A stretch of DNA of 64,000 nt, taken from NCBI GenBank assembly GCA_050249615.1, contig JBFWQE010000004.1:28296-92295 (forward strand). Direction: 5' to 3'. Below, in pieces: positions 28,754 through 36,427 of this stretch. Positions within the stretch are counted from its first letter, which is position 1. Each line of letters starts with the position of its first letter. Position numbers and translations under genes: made by a program. Source of the DNA: VFZN01 sp050249615. Its GTDB lineage: Bacteria > Acidobacteriota > Vicinamibacteria > Vicinamibacterales > UBA2999. The notes below the pieces were generated by a model that saw only the letters and a program-made list of their open reading frames with translations, was not told where the DNA came from and did not search any database.

Positions 28754-29621
28754 GCGAGTCCAGGTACTCGCGGAACGGCCCCGCCAGATCCGGGCGCTTC
28801 AGCGCGAAGTAGACCACGGCCTTCAGGAATCCGAGCTTGTTGCCCGTGTCGTGCCGGACGCCGTCGATCTCGTAGGCGTACAGCGGCCGCGACTGCAGCA
28901 GGCGCCGCATGCCGTTGGTCAGCTGGATCTCCCCGGAGCGATCCCTGGTGGTTTCCCGCAGGGCGTCGAAGATGTCCGGAGTGAGGATGTACCGCCCGAT
29001 GATGGCCAGGTTCGACGGCGCCTCGTCTCGGGGCGGCTTCTCGACGAGGTCCTTGATGCGGTACACGCCTCGGCCCAGCTCGGGCGCCGGCTCGACGTCC
29101 ACGATGCCGTAACTGGAAACCTGGTCCTCGGGCACGCGCTCCACGGCGATGACCGGGCCGCCGGCCCGGTCGAACACCTCGATCATCTGTTTCAGCGCCG
29201 GAGGCTCCGCGTCGATCACGTCGTCGCCGAGGATGACGGCGAAGGGCTCGCCAGCGACCATGGCCTCGGTGACCAGCACGGCGTGGCCGAGCCCGAGCGG
29301 CTCGCCCTGGCGGACGTACGACACGTTGATGAGGCTCGAGATGGCGCGGATCTCCTCGAGCTGCTCGAGCTTGCCCCGGCTCTCCAGGAACGTCTCGAGC
29401 TCGGTCGAGACGTCGAAGTGGTCCTCGATGGCGTTCTTGCCGCGCCCCGTCACGAGGATGATGTTCGAGACGCCGGATGCCACCGCCTCCTCCACGCCGT
29501 ACTGGATGGTGGGCTTGTCCACCAGGGGCAGCATCTCCTTGGGCTGTGCCTTGGTGGCCGGCAGGAACCGGGTGCCGAGGCCGGCGGCGGGGAACACGGC
29601 TTTGCGGACCGGAGAGGGCAT
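28725..29621 (-). CDS. galU: UTP-glucose-1-phosphate uridylyltransferase
   Basis: GalU makes UDP-glucose for cell-surface polysaccharides. The N-terminal KAVFPAAGLGTRFLPATKAQPKEMLPLVDKPTIQY is the family signature, followed by PLGLGHAVL and the ILGDDVID active-site block. I chose ATG 29621 (MPSPVRKAV) over the longer start at 29645, which would begin three bases from the divergent serS start. The length is 298 residues. Its 3' end overlaps the last codons of the FmdB-type gene on the other strand. Confidence 0.94.
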   Translation of the reverse strand: MPSPVRKAVFPAAGLGTRFLPATKAQPKEMLPLVDKPTIQYGVEEAVASGVSNIILVTGRGKNAIEDHFDVSTELETFLESRGKLEQLEEIRAISSLINVSYVRQGEPLGLGHAVLVTEAMVAGEPFAVILGDDVIDAEPPALKQMIEVFDRAGGPVIAVERVPEDQVSSYGIVDVEPAPELGRGVYRIKDLVEKPPRDEAPSNLAIIGRYILTPDIFDALRETTRDRSGEIQLTNGMRRLLQSRPLYAYEIDGVRHDTGNKLGFLKAVVYFALKRPDLAGPFREYLDSLNLTPTSKG

Positions 29622-29647
29622 CCGAACTAGAATAATGCACTCCAATC

Positions 29648-30934
29648 ATGCTTGACCCTGTTTTCGTCCGTGACCACCTCGACGAGGTGCGCGAGGGGCT
29701 CCAGTCGCGGGGCCTCGACGCCAGCACCGAGCTGGAGCAGCTGGCCTCGCTCGAGGCCCACCGCCGCCGCCTGATTCCGCAGGTCGAGGGCCTCAAGCGC
29801 GAGCAGAACGCCGCGGGCGACGAGGTGGCGCGAGCCAAGCGCCAGGGACTGGACGCCTCGCACATCTTCGAGGCCAACCGGCAGCGCTCCCAGAAGATCA
29901 AGCAGCTGGACATCGAGCTCGACCAGATCGAGCGGCAGCGGACGATGATCCTCGAGACGCTGCCGAACCTGCCGCACGCCAGCGTGCCCCGGGGCGCTTC
30001 GTCTGCCGACAACGCCGTGGTGCGCACCTGGGGCGACAAGCCGGTGTTCGACTTCGAGCCGAAGGCACACTGGGACCTCGGCCCGGAGCTCGGCATCATC
30101 GACTTCGAGCGCGCGACGAAGATCTCCGGCGCGCGCTTCGCCGTACTGATGGGCGCCGGCGCGCAGCTGGAGCGCGCGCTCATCAACTTCATGCTCACGC
30201 TGCACACCACGAAGCACGGCTACACGGAAGTGGAGCCGCCGTTCCTGGTGTCGGGGTCGACGCTCTACGGCACGGGGCAGCTGCCGAAGTTCGAGCAGGA
30301 CCTGTTCAAGATCTCGGGCGACTGGGACCTCTACCTGATCCCGACGGCCGAAGTGCCGGTGACGAACCTCTATCGCGGGGAGATTCTCGACGGCCGGCAG
30401 CTGCCGCTGAAATACACGGCCTACACGCCGTGCTTCCGCAGCGAGGCGGGCTCGCACGGCGCCGACGTGCGCGGCCTCATCCGGCAGCACCAGTTCGACA
30501 AGGTGGAGCTCGTCAAGTTCACGACGCCGGAGACCTCGTACGACGAGCTGGAGCGGCTGACGGCGGATGCCGAGCAGGTGCTGCAGCTCCTGGGGCTGGC
30601 GTACCGGACGGTCGCGCTCTGCACCGGTGACATCGGCTTCTCGTCCGCGAAGACCTACGACATCGAGGTGTGGCTGCCGAGCCAGCAGACGTACCGCGAG
30701 ATCTCGTCGTGCTCGAACTGCGAGGCGTTCCAGGCACGGCGGGCGAACATCAAGTACCGCCCGGGCGGCGTGGGCAAGGCCGAGTTCGTGCACACGCTGA
30801 ACGGCTCAGGGCTCGCCGTGGGCCGCACACTGATCGCGATTCTCGAGAACTACCAGCAGAAGGACGGGTCGGTGGTGGTGCCCGAGGCGCTGCGCCCCTT
30901 CATGGGTGGACGGGAGCGGATAGAATCGAAGTGA
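29648..30934 (+). CDS. serS: Serine-tRNA ligase
   Basis: SerS charges tRNA-Ser and also the tRNA-Sec precursor. The N-terminal coiled-coil arm (about residues 30-105) precedes the class II core with TAEVPVTNLY, the motif 2 region PCFRSEAG..GLIRQHQFDKVE, and motif 3 NGSGLAVGRTLIAILENYQ. The length of 428 is normal. A tRNA-Ser(UGA) gene lies 100 bases downstream, so enzyme and substrate RNA may be co-expressed. The last codons and the stop are inside a GAAGTGA word repeat. Confidence 0.96.
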   Translation: MLDPVFVRDHLDEVREGLQSRGLDASTELEQLASLEAHRRRLIPQVEGLKREQNAAGDEVARAKRQGLDASHIFEANRQRSQKIKQLDIELDQIERQRTMILETLPNLPHASVPRGASSADNAVVRTWGDKPVFDFEPKAHWDLGPELGIIDFERATKISGARFAVLMGAGAQLERALINFMLTLHTTKHGYTEVEPPFLVSGSTLYGTGQLPKFEQDLFKISGDWDLYLIPTAEVPVTNLYRGEILDGRQLPLKYTAYTPCFRSEAGSHGADVRGLIRQHQFDKVELVKFTTPETSYDELERLTADAEQVLQLLGLAYRTVALCTGDIGFSSAKTYDIEVWLPSQQTYREISSCSNCEAFQARRANIKYRPGGVGKAEFVHTLNGSGLAVGRTLIAILENYQQKDGSVVVPEALRPFMGGRERIESK

Positions 30935-31029
30935 GAAGTGAGAAGTGAGAAGCGAGAAGTGAGAAGTGAGACGTCGGAAAGAAGACAACTTCTCACTTCT
31001 GACTTCGTACTTCTGACTTCTCACTTCTC
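30928..31029. repeat. Inverted GAAGTGA / TCACTTC word arrays between serS and tRNA-Ser
   Basis: About 43 bases of imperfect GAGAAGTGA copies (30928-30970) are followed, after a 17-base spacer, by about 42 bases of the complementary TCACTTC copies (30988-31029). As RNA this could fold into a long imperfect hairpin between serS and the tRNA gene. It could act as a terminator or processing site, or simply be a repeat. Confidence 0.75.
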
Positions 31030-31034
31030 GTCGC

Positions 31035-31124
31035 GGAGGGATGGCCGAGCGGTCGATGGCGGTGGTCTTGAAAACCACTGTACCCGGAAGGGTACCGGGG
31101 GTTCGAATCCCTCTCCCTCCGCCA
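31035..31124 (+). tRNA. tRNA-Ser (UGA anticodon)
   Basis: The 90-base gene includes an encoded CCA end. The acceptor stem pairs GGAGGGA with TCCCTCC. The anticodon stem GTGGT/ACCAC encloses the loop CTTGAAA with anticodon TGA, which reads UCN serine codons. The long variable arm (ACCCGGAAGGGT region) is typical of tRNA-Ser. The T arm contains GGTTCGAATCC. It lies just after serS. It is not tRNA-Sec, which would need a UCA anticodon and a longer acceptor stem. Confidence 0.96.
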
Positions 31125-31227
31125 GCCTTCGCTCACGACTCACGCGAAGGCTGCCCGCCGCAGCCTTGGCGAAGCCGGGCGACGGACCGCTGGCTCGCGA
31201 GCTACGGCTGGCAGGCCAGGTCGGCGG

Positions 31228-31719
31228 CTACTTCTCTGCTCCGCTCGGAATCCGCCACGCACCCGACTTCGGATCCATCTTGTGACAGTGCGTGCACTGG
31301 CCCTGGAACTGCGACACGAACTGGTTCCCTGCGCCGGTCAGGTGCACGGTGTGCATCAGCGTCGTGAAGGGCGGCGCCATCGTGGACCCCCGCCGGTGGC
31401 AGGTGGTCATGCAGCTCTGGGGCGTGCCCGCGGCGGCCTTCGGGACCGCGGGGTGCTTGCCCTTGATCTTCGACGGATCCGCCACCGCGGCCTTCGTCTT
31501 CTCCAGCAGCGCGGGCGGGACCGCGTTCATCCACTCCTTCAGGTGCGTGCTGAGACGCGTGTCGCCGGCCTTCGACGTGGAGGTGTGGCAGTCCACGCAG
31601 CCGTTCGGGAACGCGTCCTTTGCCTGGGCCCACGCCCCAGACGGGTGGACGAGCACGGCGGCGAGCACGGCGGCGGCCGCGCCTGCCAGTGGTGTGCGGG
31701 GACACAAGGTCACGCTCAT
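31228..31719 (-). CDS. Small multiheme c-type cytochrome
   Basis: The 163-residue protein has a Sec-type signal peptide ending near AWA-Q (residues 29-32) and three heme-binding motifs: CVDCH (41-45), the variant CMTTCH with three residues between the Cys, and CTHCH near the C-terminus. It is therefore probably a periplasmic electron carrier. I do not recognise the exact family. A strong AAGGAGG precedes ATG 31719. It is divergent from the FKBP gene and converges with the tRNA. Confidence 0.82.
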   Translation of the reverse strand: MSVTLCPRTPLAGAAAAVLAAVLVHPSGAWAQAKDAFPNGCVDCHTSTSKAGDTRLSTHLKEWMNAVPPALLEKTKAAVADPSKIKGKHPAVPKAAAGTPQSCMTTCHRRGSTMAPPFTTLMHTVHLTGAGNQFVSQFQGQCTHCHKMDPKSGAWRIPSGAEK

Positions 31720-31806
31720 CTGAGCCTCCTTCCCTGCTGCCTGGCCCGATGTCCGGGCGCCGCGCTTCGCCCCCGGCGGTCCCGCGTCGTACAATGGCCG
31801 CGACCG

Positions 31807-32220
31807 ATGACACTCAAACTGATGTCGAGCGCGCTCCTGGTGTTTCTGCTTGCGGCGTGCGGAGGACAACCGGGCATGCCATTCCAGATCACCGACACTA
31901 CCACGGGCAACGGCGCCGAGGCCACGCCTGGCCGCACCGTCGTCGTCCACTATACGGGATGGCTGTACGACGATGGCCAGGCCGACAAGAAGGGGACGAA
32001 GTTCGACAGCTCCCGCGATCGCGACGAGCCGTTCGAGTTCGCGCTCGGCGCCGGCGAGGTGATTCGGGGCTGGGACGAGGGTGTGAAGGGCATGAAGGTG
32101 GGCGGCAAGCGGGTGCTCACCATCCCGGCCGACATGGGCTACGGCGCGCGCGGCGCCGGCGGCGTCATCCCGCCCAACGCGACCCTGCTGTTCGAGGTCG
32201 AGCTGCTCGGCGTGAAGTAG
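31807..32220 (+). CDS. FKBP-type peptidyl-prolyl isomerase, lipoprotein
   Basis: This 137-residue protein has a lipoprotein signal (VFLLAAC lipobox) and one FKBP domain: VVVHYTGWLYDDG, KFDSSRDRDEPFEFALGAGEVIRGWDEGVKGMKVGGKR, and GYGARGAGGVIPPNATLLFEVELL. The aromatic pocket residues of active FKBPs (Y, F, D, F, W, Y, F) are visible, so it is likely active in folding envelope proteins. Confidence 0.93.
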   Translation: MTLKLMSSALLVFLLAACGGQPGMPFQITDTTTGNGAEATPGRTVVVHYTGWLYDDGQADKKGTKFDSSRDRDEPFEFALGAGEVIRGWDEGVKGMKVGGKRVLTIPADMGYGARGAGGVIPPNATLLFEVELLGVK

Positions 32221-32275
32221 CGCGGCACAGGGGCGGCCGGCGAGGGTCCGGCCGCCGTCCGCGCGGTTACCAGCC

Positions 32276-33388
32276 GTGAACTGCCGGCACTTCGGAGTGT
32301 GCGGAGGCTGCAGCCTTCCTGGCGTGCCTTACGCCCGCCAGGTGGCCGACAAGCAGGCGCGGCTCGCACGCCTGTTCGCGGACGTGGACCCGTCGCCGAT
32401 GGTGCCTTCGCCCGTCGAGGAACGCTTCCGCCACAAGGTCGCCTTCGTCTTCGCACCGAACACCGGCAGCGCCAACCTCGCGATGGGGCACTACCAGGCC
32501 GGCTCCACGCGCGTCATCCGCATCGAGGAGTGCCCCGTGCACAGCGATCGCGGGAATCGCCTGGCCTTCGTGCTGCGCGACCACCTCGCCCGCGGGCGCG
32601 TGCCGCCGGGCATCCTGCGGCACCTGCTCGTCCGCACCACGGACGATGGCCGGGAGGCGGTGGCGATGCTGGTGGTGACGGCCAACCACAAGGCGCTGCG
32701 GGCGCCGGTGCGAGCGCTGCTCGACTCACCGGAGCGCCCCGACGGCTTCTTCATCAACATCCACGATCGGCCCGGGCCATTCATGGTGGGCCGCGAGACG
32801 ATCAGGATCGACGGCCGCGCGCACGTGCGGGAGGAGATGCTGGGCACGAGCTTCCTCGTCTCGCCGACAGCGTTCTTCCAGACCAACGTGCAGGCGGCGC
32901 GGGAACTGCTGCGGATGGTGCTGGACGAAACCGGTGACGCCGGCCGCGTGCTGGATCTCTACAGCGGCAGCGGCCTCTTCGCCATCCCGCTCGCACGGCG
33001 CGGCGCGCGGGTCGTGGCCGTCGAGGAGAACCGGCAGGCGGTGAAGGACGCGGAGGCCAACCTGCGCGTCAACCGTGTGCCCGACGGCGCGGTACGCCTC
33101 GTGGCGGCTCGCACCGAGGACGCGATGGCGCGGTTCTCGCGCGAGCGCTTCGACGTCGTGGTCCTGGATCCCCCGCGCCAGGGATGCCCGGACACGGTGC
33201 TCGACGCCGTCGGGCAGCTCGGGGCCCGGCGCGTCATCTACGTGTCGTGCAATACCGAGGCGCTGGCGGCAGAAAGGGCGCGGATCGAGCGCGCGGGCTA
33301 TCGCCTGGCACGCCTGCGAGGCGTGGACATGTTTCCGCACACGGACCACATCGAGGCCGTGGCGGTGTTCGAACGGAAGAGTGCGTGA
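32276..33388 (+). CDS. RlmD/TrmA-type RNA (uracil-5-)-methyltransferase
   Basis: A SAM-dependent m5U RNA methyltransferase related to RlmD/RumA and TrmA. N-terminal Cys residues (C3, C9, C12 in CRHFGVCGGC, plus the later ECPVHS Cys) match the [4Fe-4S] ligands of RlmD-type enzymes. The C-terminal SAM domain has RVLDLYSGSGLFAIPLA, the VVLDPPRQGC motif and the catalytic VSCNTEALAAER. There is no TRAM domain at the N-terminus. The start is GTG 32276. The target nucleotide (for example U1939 or U747 of 23S rRNA) cannot be told from sequence. The stop overlaps the next start. Confidence 0.87.
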   Translation: MNCRHFGVCGGCSLPGVPYARQVADKQARLARLFADVDPSPMVPSPVEERFRHKVAFVFAPNTGSANLAMGHYQAGSTRVIRIEECPVHSDRGNRLAFVLRDHLARGRVPPGILRHLLVRTTDDGREAVAMLVVTANHKALRAPVRALLDSPERPDGFFINIHDRPGPFMVGRETIRIDGRAHVREEMLGTSFLVSPTAFFQTNVQAARELLRMVLDETGDAGRVLDLYSGSGLFAIPLARRGARVVAVEENRQAVKDAEANLRVNRVPDGAVRLVAARTEDAMARFSRERFDVVVLDPPRQGCPDTVLDAVGQLGARRVIYVSCNTEALAAERARIERAGYRLARLRGVDMFPHTDHIEAVAVFERKSA

Positions 33389-34119
33389 TGAGCGAGAGAC
33401 GGATCGCCGAGCTTCGACCGGCATCGACGGTGGTCGTGCTGCGGCCGTCGGCGGAAGGCAGCGTCGAAGTGCTGCTCGTGAAGCGGAACGATCGCGTGGC
33501 GTTCATGGCGGGCGCGTACGTGTTTCCGGGAGGGCGCGTGGACGAAGCCGATCGTGCCGTCGCGCCGGACGGGCGTTTCCTGCACGAGCCCTCGCGCTTT
33601 CAGGATCTCTCGCCGGCGGAGGAGCACGGCTTTCGCGTGGCTGCGGTGCGCGAGCTGGCCGAGGAGGCCAATGTGGTCATCGGCGTGGACGACCTGGTGC
33701 CGTTCGCGCACTGGGTGACCCCGGAGATTGAAATCCGCCGCTACGACACGCGATTCTTCCTCGCGGTCATGCCGGCCGGCCAGGAGGCTCGACACGACGA
33801 CGGCGAGATGACCGAGCTGGCGTGGCTCGCACCCTCGGAAGCCATCGACCAGTGCCGGCGAGGGCAGATCATGCTGCCGCCGCCGACCTGGACCACGCTG
33901 CGCCGGCTCGAGCGCCATGGCACCGTGGACGAGGCCGTCGCCTGGGCTCGGCGAGTCGCGGTCGTGCGCGTGATGCCCGGGTTCGTCCAGACGGCGGACG
34001 AGAGCATCCTGACGCTGCCGGGCGACCCGACATTCCCCGCCATCGAGGGCTGGGAAGTGCCCGAAGAAACCCGGTTCGTGCTGAAGGAAGGCCGAGGCTG
34101 GCTACCGCAGCGAGCGTAG
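33388..34119 (+). CDS. NUDIX hydrolase
   Basis: The 243-residue protein has a NUDIX-type domain: VLLVKRNDRVAFMAGAYVFPGGRVDEAD, then the box core RVAAVRELAEEANVVI (about residues 85-100). The Gly-x5-Glu-x7-REUXEE pattern is spread by an insertion between GGRVDEAD and RELAEE, as in NUDT7/NUDT19-like CoA or acyl-CoA diphosphatases. The substrate cannot be assigned. Its ATG overlaps the stop of the methyltransferase by one base, so the two are translationally coupled. Confidence 0.82.
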   Translation: MSERRIAELRPASTVVVLRPSAEGSVEVLLVKRNDRVAFMAGAYVFPGGRVDEADRAVAPDGRFLHEPSRFQDLSPAEEHGFRVAAVRELAEEANVVIGVDDLVPFAHWVTPEIEIRRYDTRFFLAVMPAGQEARHDDGEMTELAWLAPSEAIDQCRRGQIMLPPPTWTTLRRLERHGTVDEAVAWARRVAVVRVMPGFVQTADESILTLPGDPTFPAIEGWEVPEETRFVLKEGRGWLPQRA

Positions 34120-34180
34120 CGAACGCGCGCCCGCCTTCGCTGGGCTGCTTCATGCGCCCGCTTCGGCGCGGCAAGCCCGC

Positions 34181-34260
34181 CCGCACCTGCCCGCACCTGC
34201 CCGCACCCGCCCGCACCCGTCCGCACCCGCCCGCACCCGTCCGCACCCGCCCGCACCCGT
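34181..34260. repeat. Eight-copy 10-bp tandem repeat
   Basis: Eight exact-period units of CCGCACC(T/C)G(C/T) run from 34181 to 34260. The last base is the first base of the M55 gene stop codon, so the array abuts the end of that gene. It lies between convergent genes and has no T tail typical of a terminator. Confidence 0.9.
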
Positions 34261-35156
34261 CAGTTCGTATTGATGAACCTGTAGAGCACGCGGATCAGCC
34301 GGTACGCCTCGGGCATGGAGGCGCGTGAGAACTGGACCGTGTCCGGCGCCACGGCGGTGATGTCGGTGAACGCGGAGGCCACCTCGGGAATGATGAAGTT
34401 GCGGAACTGCATGCGCACCTGGTAGGCGGCCGCGCGCTCGGGCGTGGACTTCCGCGCGGCCTGGACGCCCTCGCGGGCCGCGGCCTGGATGTCCTTGCGG
34501 GCTTCGGCCAGGGGCCGCAGCTCCACGGCGCGCGTGTTGATGGCCCGCTTCACGACGACGCCGCGAATGCCCGGCACCGATCGCGTCACCTCCTCCACCG
34601 CGGTGTCGTCTCCGCTGACCGCGACGACGGGGACGCCGTACCAGCGCGCGAGCGCGGCGTTCATTCCCCCCTCCCCGACGGACACGCCGTTCACCTGGAG
34701 ATCGCGGACGACGCCCGAGCCGGTGTGCGCGAAGACGCCGCGGGGCGCATCGGCCTTGGCGTGGTAGCCGACGAAGACGATGGCGTCGAAGGTCTCGTCG
34801 AGGCCCTCCATCATGCCGTAGCGCTTGAAGCTGTGGCTGATGAGGCGCGCCCGCGGATCGAGATCCTCGGGCAGCAGGTTGCGCTGGCTGCCGTGCGAGT
34901 CGTTGACGACGACTTCTGTCGCCCCGCCCTCGAAGGCACCGCGGATGGCCGCATTGGCGTCCTCGGCCATCAGCTTGCGCGCGCGGCCGTACTCCGCCCC
35001 GCCCGCGCTGGTCTGGTCGTCGCCGTTGACGCCTGAGATCCCCTCCATGTCCACGGAGATGTAGACCTTCCTTCCCTGCGCCCCCGCGGGTGTCACCGGG
35101 AACACGAGGGCCACGAAGGCCACGAGGGCCGGCACGAAGAAGCGCGCTGCTCGCAT
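34260..35156 (-). CDS. D-aminopeptidase of the M55 (DppA) family, secreted
   Basis: The 298-residue protein has a signal peptide (FFVPALVAFVALVFPVTPAGA) and the M55 zinc-peptidase pattern: VYISVDMEGISG with D36 and E38 as metal ligands, DSHGSQRNL near residue 97, and VGYHAKA near 130. M55 enzymes release N-terminal D-amino acids, such as D-Ala, from peptides; this one may act in peptidoglycan fragment turnover outside the cytoplasm. It is flanked by a tandem repeat and the selenoprotein gene. Confidence 0.88.
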   Translation of the reverse strand: MRAARFFVPALVAFVALVFPVTPAGAQGRKVYISVDMEGISGVNGDDQTSAGGAEYGRARKLMAEDANAAIRGAFEGGATEVVVNDSHGSQRNLLPEDLDPRARLISHSFKRYGMMEGLDETFDAIVFVGYHAKADAPRGVFAHTGSGVVRDLQVNGVSVGEGGMNAALARWYGVPVVAVSGDDTAVEEVTRSVPGIRGVVVKRAINTRAVELRPLAEARKDIQAAAREGVQAARKSTPERAAAYQVRMQFRNFIIPEVASAFTDITAVAPDTVQFSRASMPEAYRLIRVLYRFINTN

Positions 35157-35248
35157 GCGAGTGAGCGTAACTCAGGAAGCTGTCGACCCGTACCGATCCG
35201 ACCCGAAAAACTTCGTGGCCTTCTTCGCGTCCTTCATGTTCCCGAGGA

Positions 35249-35899
35249 CTACTGACCCGCGGGCTGCAGCGCGGTCTCGACGAACTGCGCCTCGGGCAGG
35301 GCGCCGAGGATCTCGATGTTGTCGTTGACGATGGTCTTGGGGACACCCGTCACGTGGTACTTCCGCGACAGGTCCATGAACGACGTGGCCTCAACGGCCG
35401 TGGCCGTGATGTGCGGGCTGCTGAACGCCATCTTGTGCGCGAGGACGACCGCCCTCGGACAGTGCGGTCAAGTGGGGGTGGAGAAGACCTTGATCTCCGT
35501 GGGCGTGGTCACCCCCTCGAGCATCTTCACCGTCGCGGGCTCGAGCTCGACGTTGCCGGTGCCGGCGAGCAGGATGGACTCCACCAGGGGCACGAACTCG
35601 TAGCCGGTCGGCGCCCCGAGAAAGCGCATCCGCGTGTCCTCGCCGTCCCGGAGGACGACGATGGCCGGCTCGCGCTCGACGCCGTACTTCGTGCGGTCCT
35701 CTGTGTCGAGGACGAAGTTCTTCTCGACGACCGAGATCTTGTCGTTGAGGGAGGCCACTTCGTCCAGCACCTGCTTGGCAATGGGCCCGCCTTCGGAACC
35801 GCCGAAGGTCTGGGTGAACAGCACGAGCGTGACCGGGGTCTCGATGGCCGAGAGGTGCTGGCGCAGCACCTGGGTATCGCTTTCGGAAAGTAGTCCCAT
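35249..35899 (-). CDS. Selenocysteine-containing glutaredoxin/PDO-like protein (U-x-x-C)
   Basis: Two open stretches, 35899-35468 and 35467-35249, are in the same frame and separated only by a TGA at 35470-35468. Read as Sec, the protein has 216 residues with the C-terminal active site KVFSTPTUPHCP (U144, C147), exactly where glutaredoxin-like protein-disulfide oxidoreductases have C-P-x-C. TGVPKT carries the cis-Pro of the thioredoxin fold. The N-terminal thioredoxin half has lost its own Cys pair (FTQTFGGSEGGP). It is probably a thiol or peroxide redox protein dependent on SelD. A conventional call would split it into two proteins. Confidence 0.87.
35436..35461 (-). promoter_or_regulatory. 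Candidate bacterial SECIS of the U-x-x-C gene
   Basis: Just after the UGA at 35470-35468, UGUCCGAGG pairs with CCUCGCGCA (eight pairs including one G-U, one mismatch) around the loop GCGGUCGU. The loop begins 16 bases from the UGA, starts with G, and contains GGUC as in E. coli fdhF. This fits the known bacterial SECIS rules. Confidence 0.7.
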
Positions 35900-35938
35900 C
35901 TCCGGATTATAGGCCCGGCCAGCCGGGCCCGCCGGCGA

Positions 35939-36427
35939 TCAGAACTTGAAGAGGTCGTCGAACGCCTTCCGCGCGGTGGAGGAGGGCGCGGGGCCCTTGT
36001 CACCCGGGGCCGGAGCGGCGCCGGCCGCGGTGGTCTCCCGCTCGAGGCTGGTCCGCGCCTCGAAGAACGCGCAGTCGTTGGCGACGTCCTTCGGCGAGAC
36101 CCGGGCGGGCACCGGCCGCACGCACTCGAAGCGCGCCGCGGGATCGAAGTGCGTGCACTGCACGCACGAGCGGAGATCCTGGTTGCACTTGGGGCAGGTG
36201 CTGCGGGAGAGGATCTGCGCGTCCACGAGGGTGCCGCAGCGCGCGCAGCGGGCCACCTCGCGGTAGCCCATCATGCGCGGGTTGCGGGCGCCCTCCGAGG
36301 AGATGCGCCGCGCACCGGCGGGCGCCCCGGGCTCGCGCTCGGGCCGCTGGCCGGCCGGCGCCGGGCGCGGTGCGCGCTCGCGCCCGTCGTCCTGATACCC
36401 GCGCTGGCGGTACTTGCGGTCGCTCAC
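35939..36427 (-). CDS. Cysteine-rich zinc-binding protein of unknown function
   Basis: I do not recognise the family. The 162-residue protein has a disordered basic, Pro-rich N-terminus (about residues 1-50) and a Cys-rich middle (CARCGTLV, CPKCNQDL, CVQCTHFDP, ECVRP and CAFFEA), at least eight Cys, fitting two zinc ribbons. The CTHFDP..ECVRPV..DVANDCAFFE part resembles the Cys-His patches of small ribosome or electron-transfer accessory proteins, but this is only a likeness. It is tandem with the amidohydrolase, whose stop is at 36428. Confidence 0.7.
   Translation of the reverse strand: MSDRKYRQRGYQDDGRERAPRPAPAGQRPEREPGAPAGARRISSEGARNPRMMGYREVARCARCGTLVDAQILSRSTCPKCNQDLRSCVQCTHFDPAARFECVRPVPARVSPKDVANDCAFFEARTSLERETTAAGAAPAPGDKGPAPSSTARKAFDDLFKF

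Noticed and set aside
31035..31124. tRNA-Sec (selC)
   Set aside because: The anticodon loop CTTGAAA gives UGA, a serine anticodon, and the acceptor stem is seven pairs; tRNA-Sec would have UCA and a longer acceptor stem.
31123..31153. Rho-independent terminator after tRNA-Ser
   Set aside because: A nine-pair stem (31123-31131 with 31145-31153) exists, but the loop is 13 bases, the stem includes the tRNA CCA end and no T run follows, so it is not convincing.
34181..34260. CRISPR or iteron array
   Set aside because: The period is 10 bases with no spacers, between two ordinary genes far from the likely origin; a simple tandem repeat explains it.
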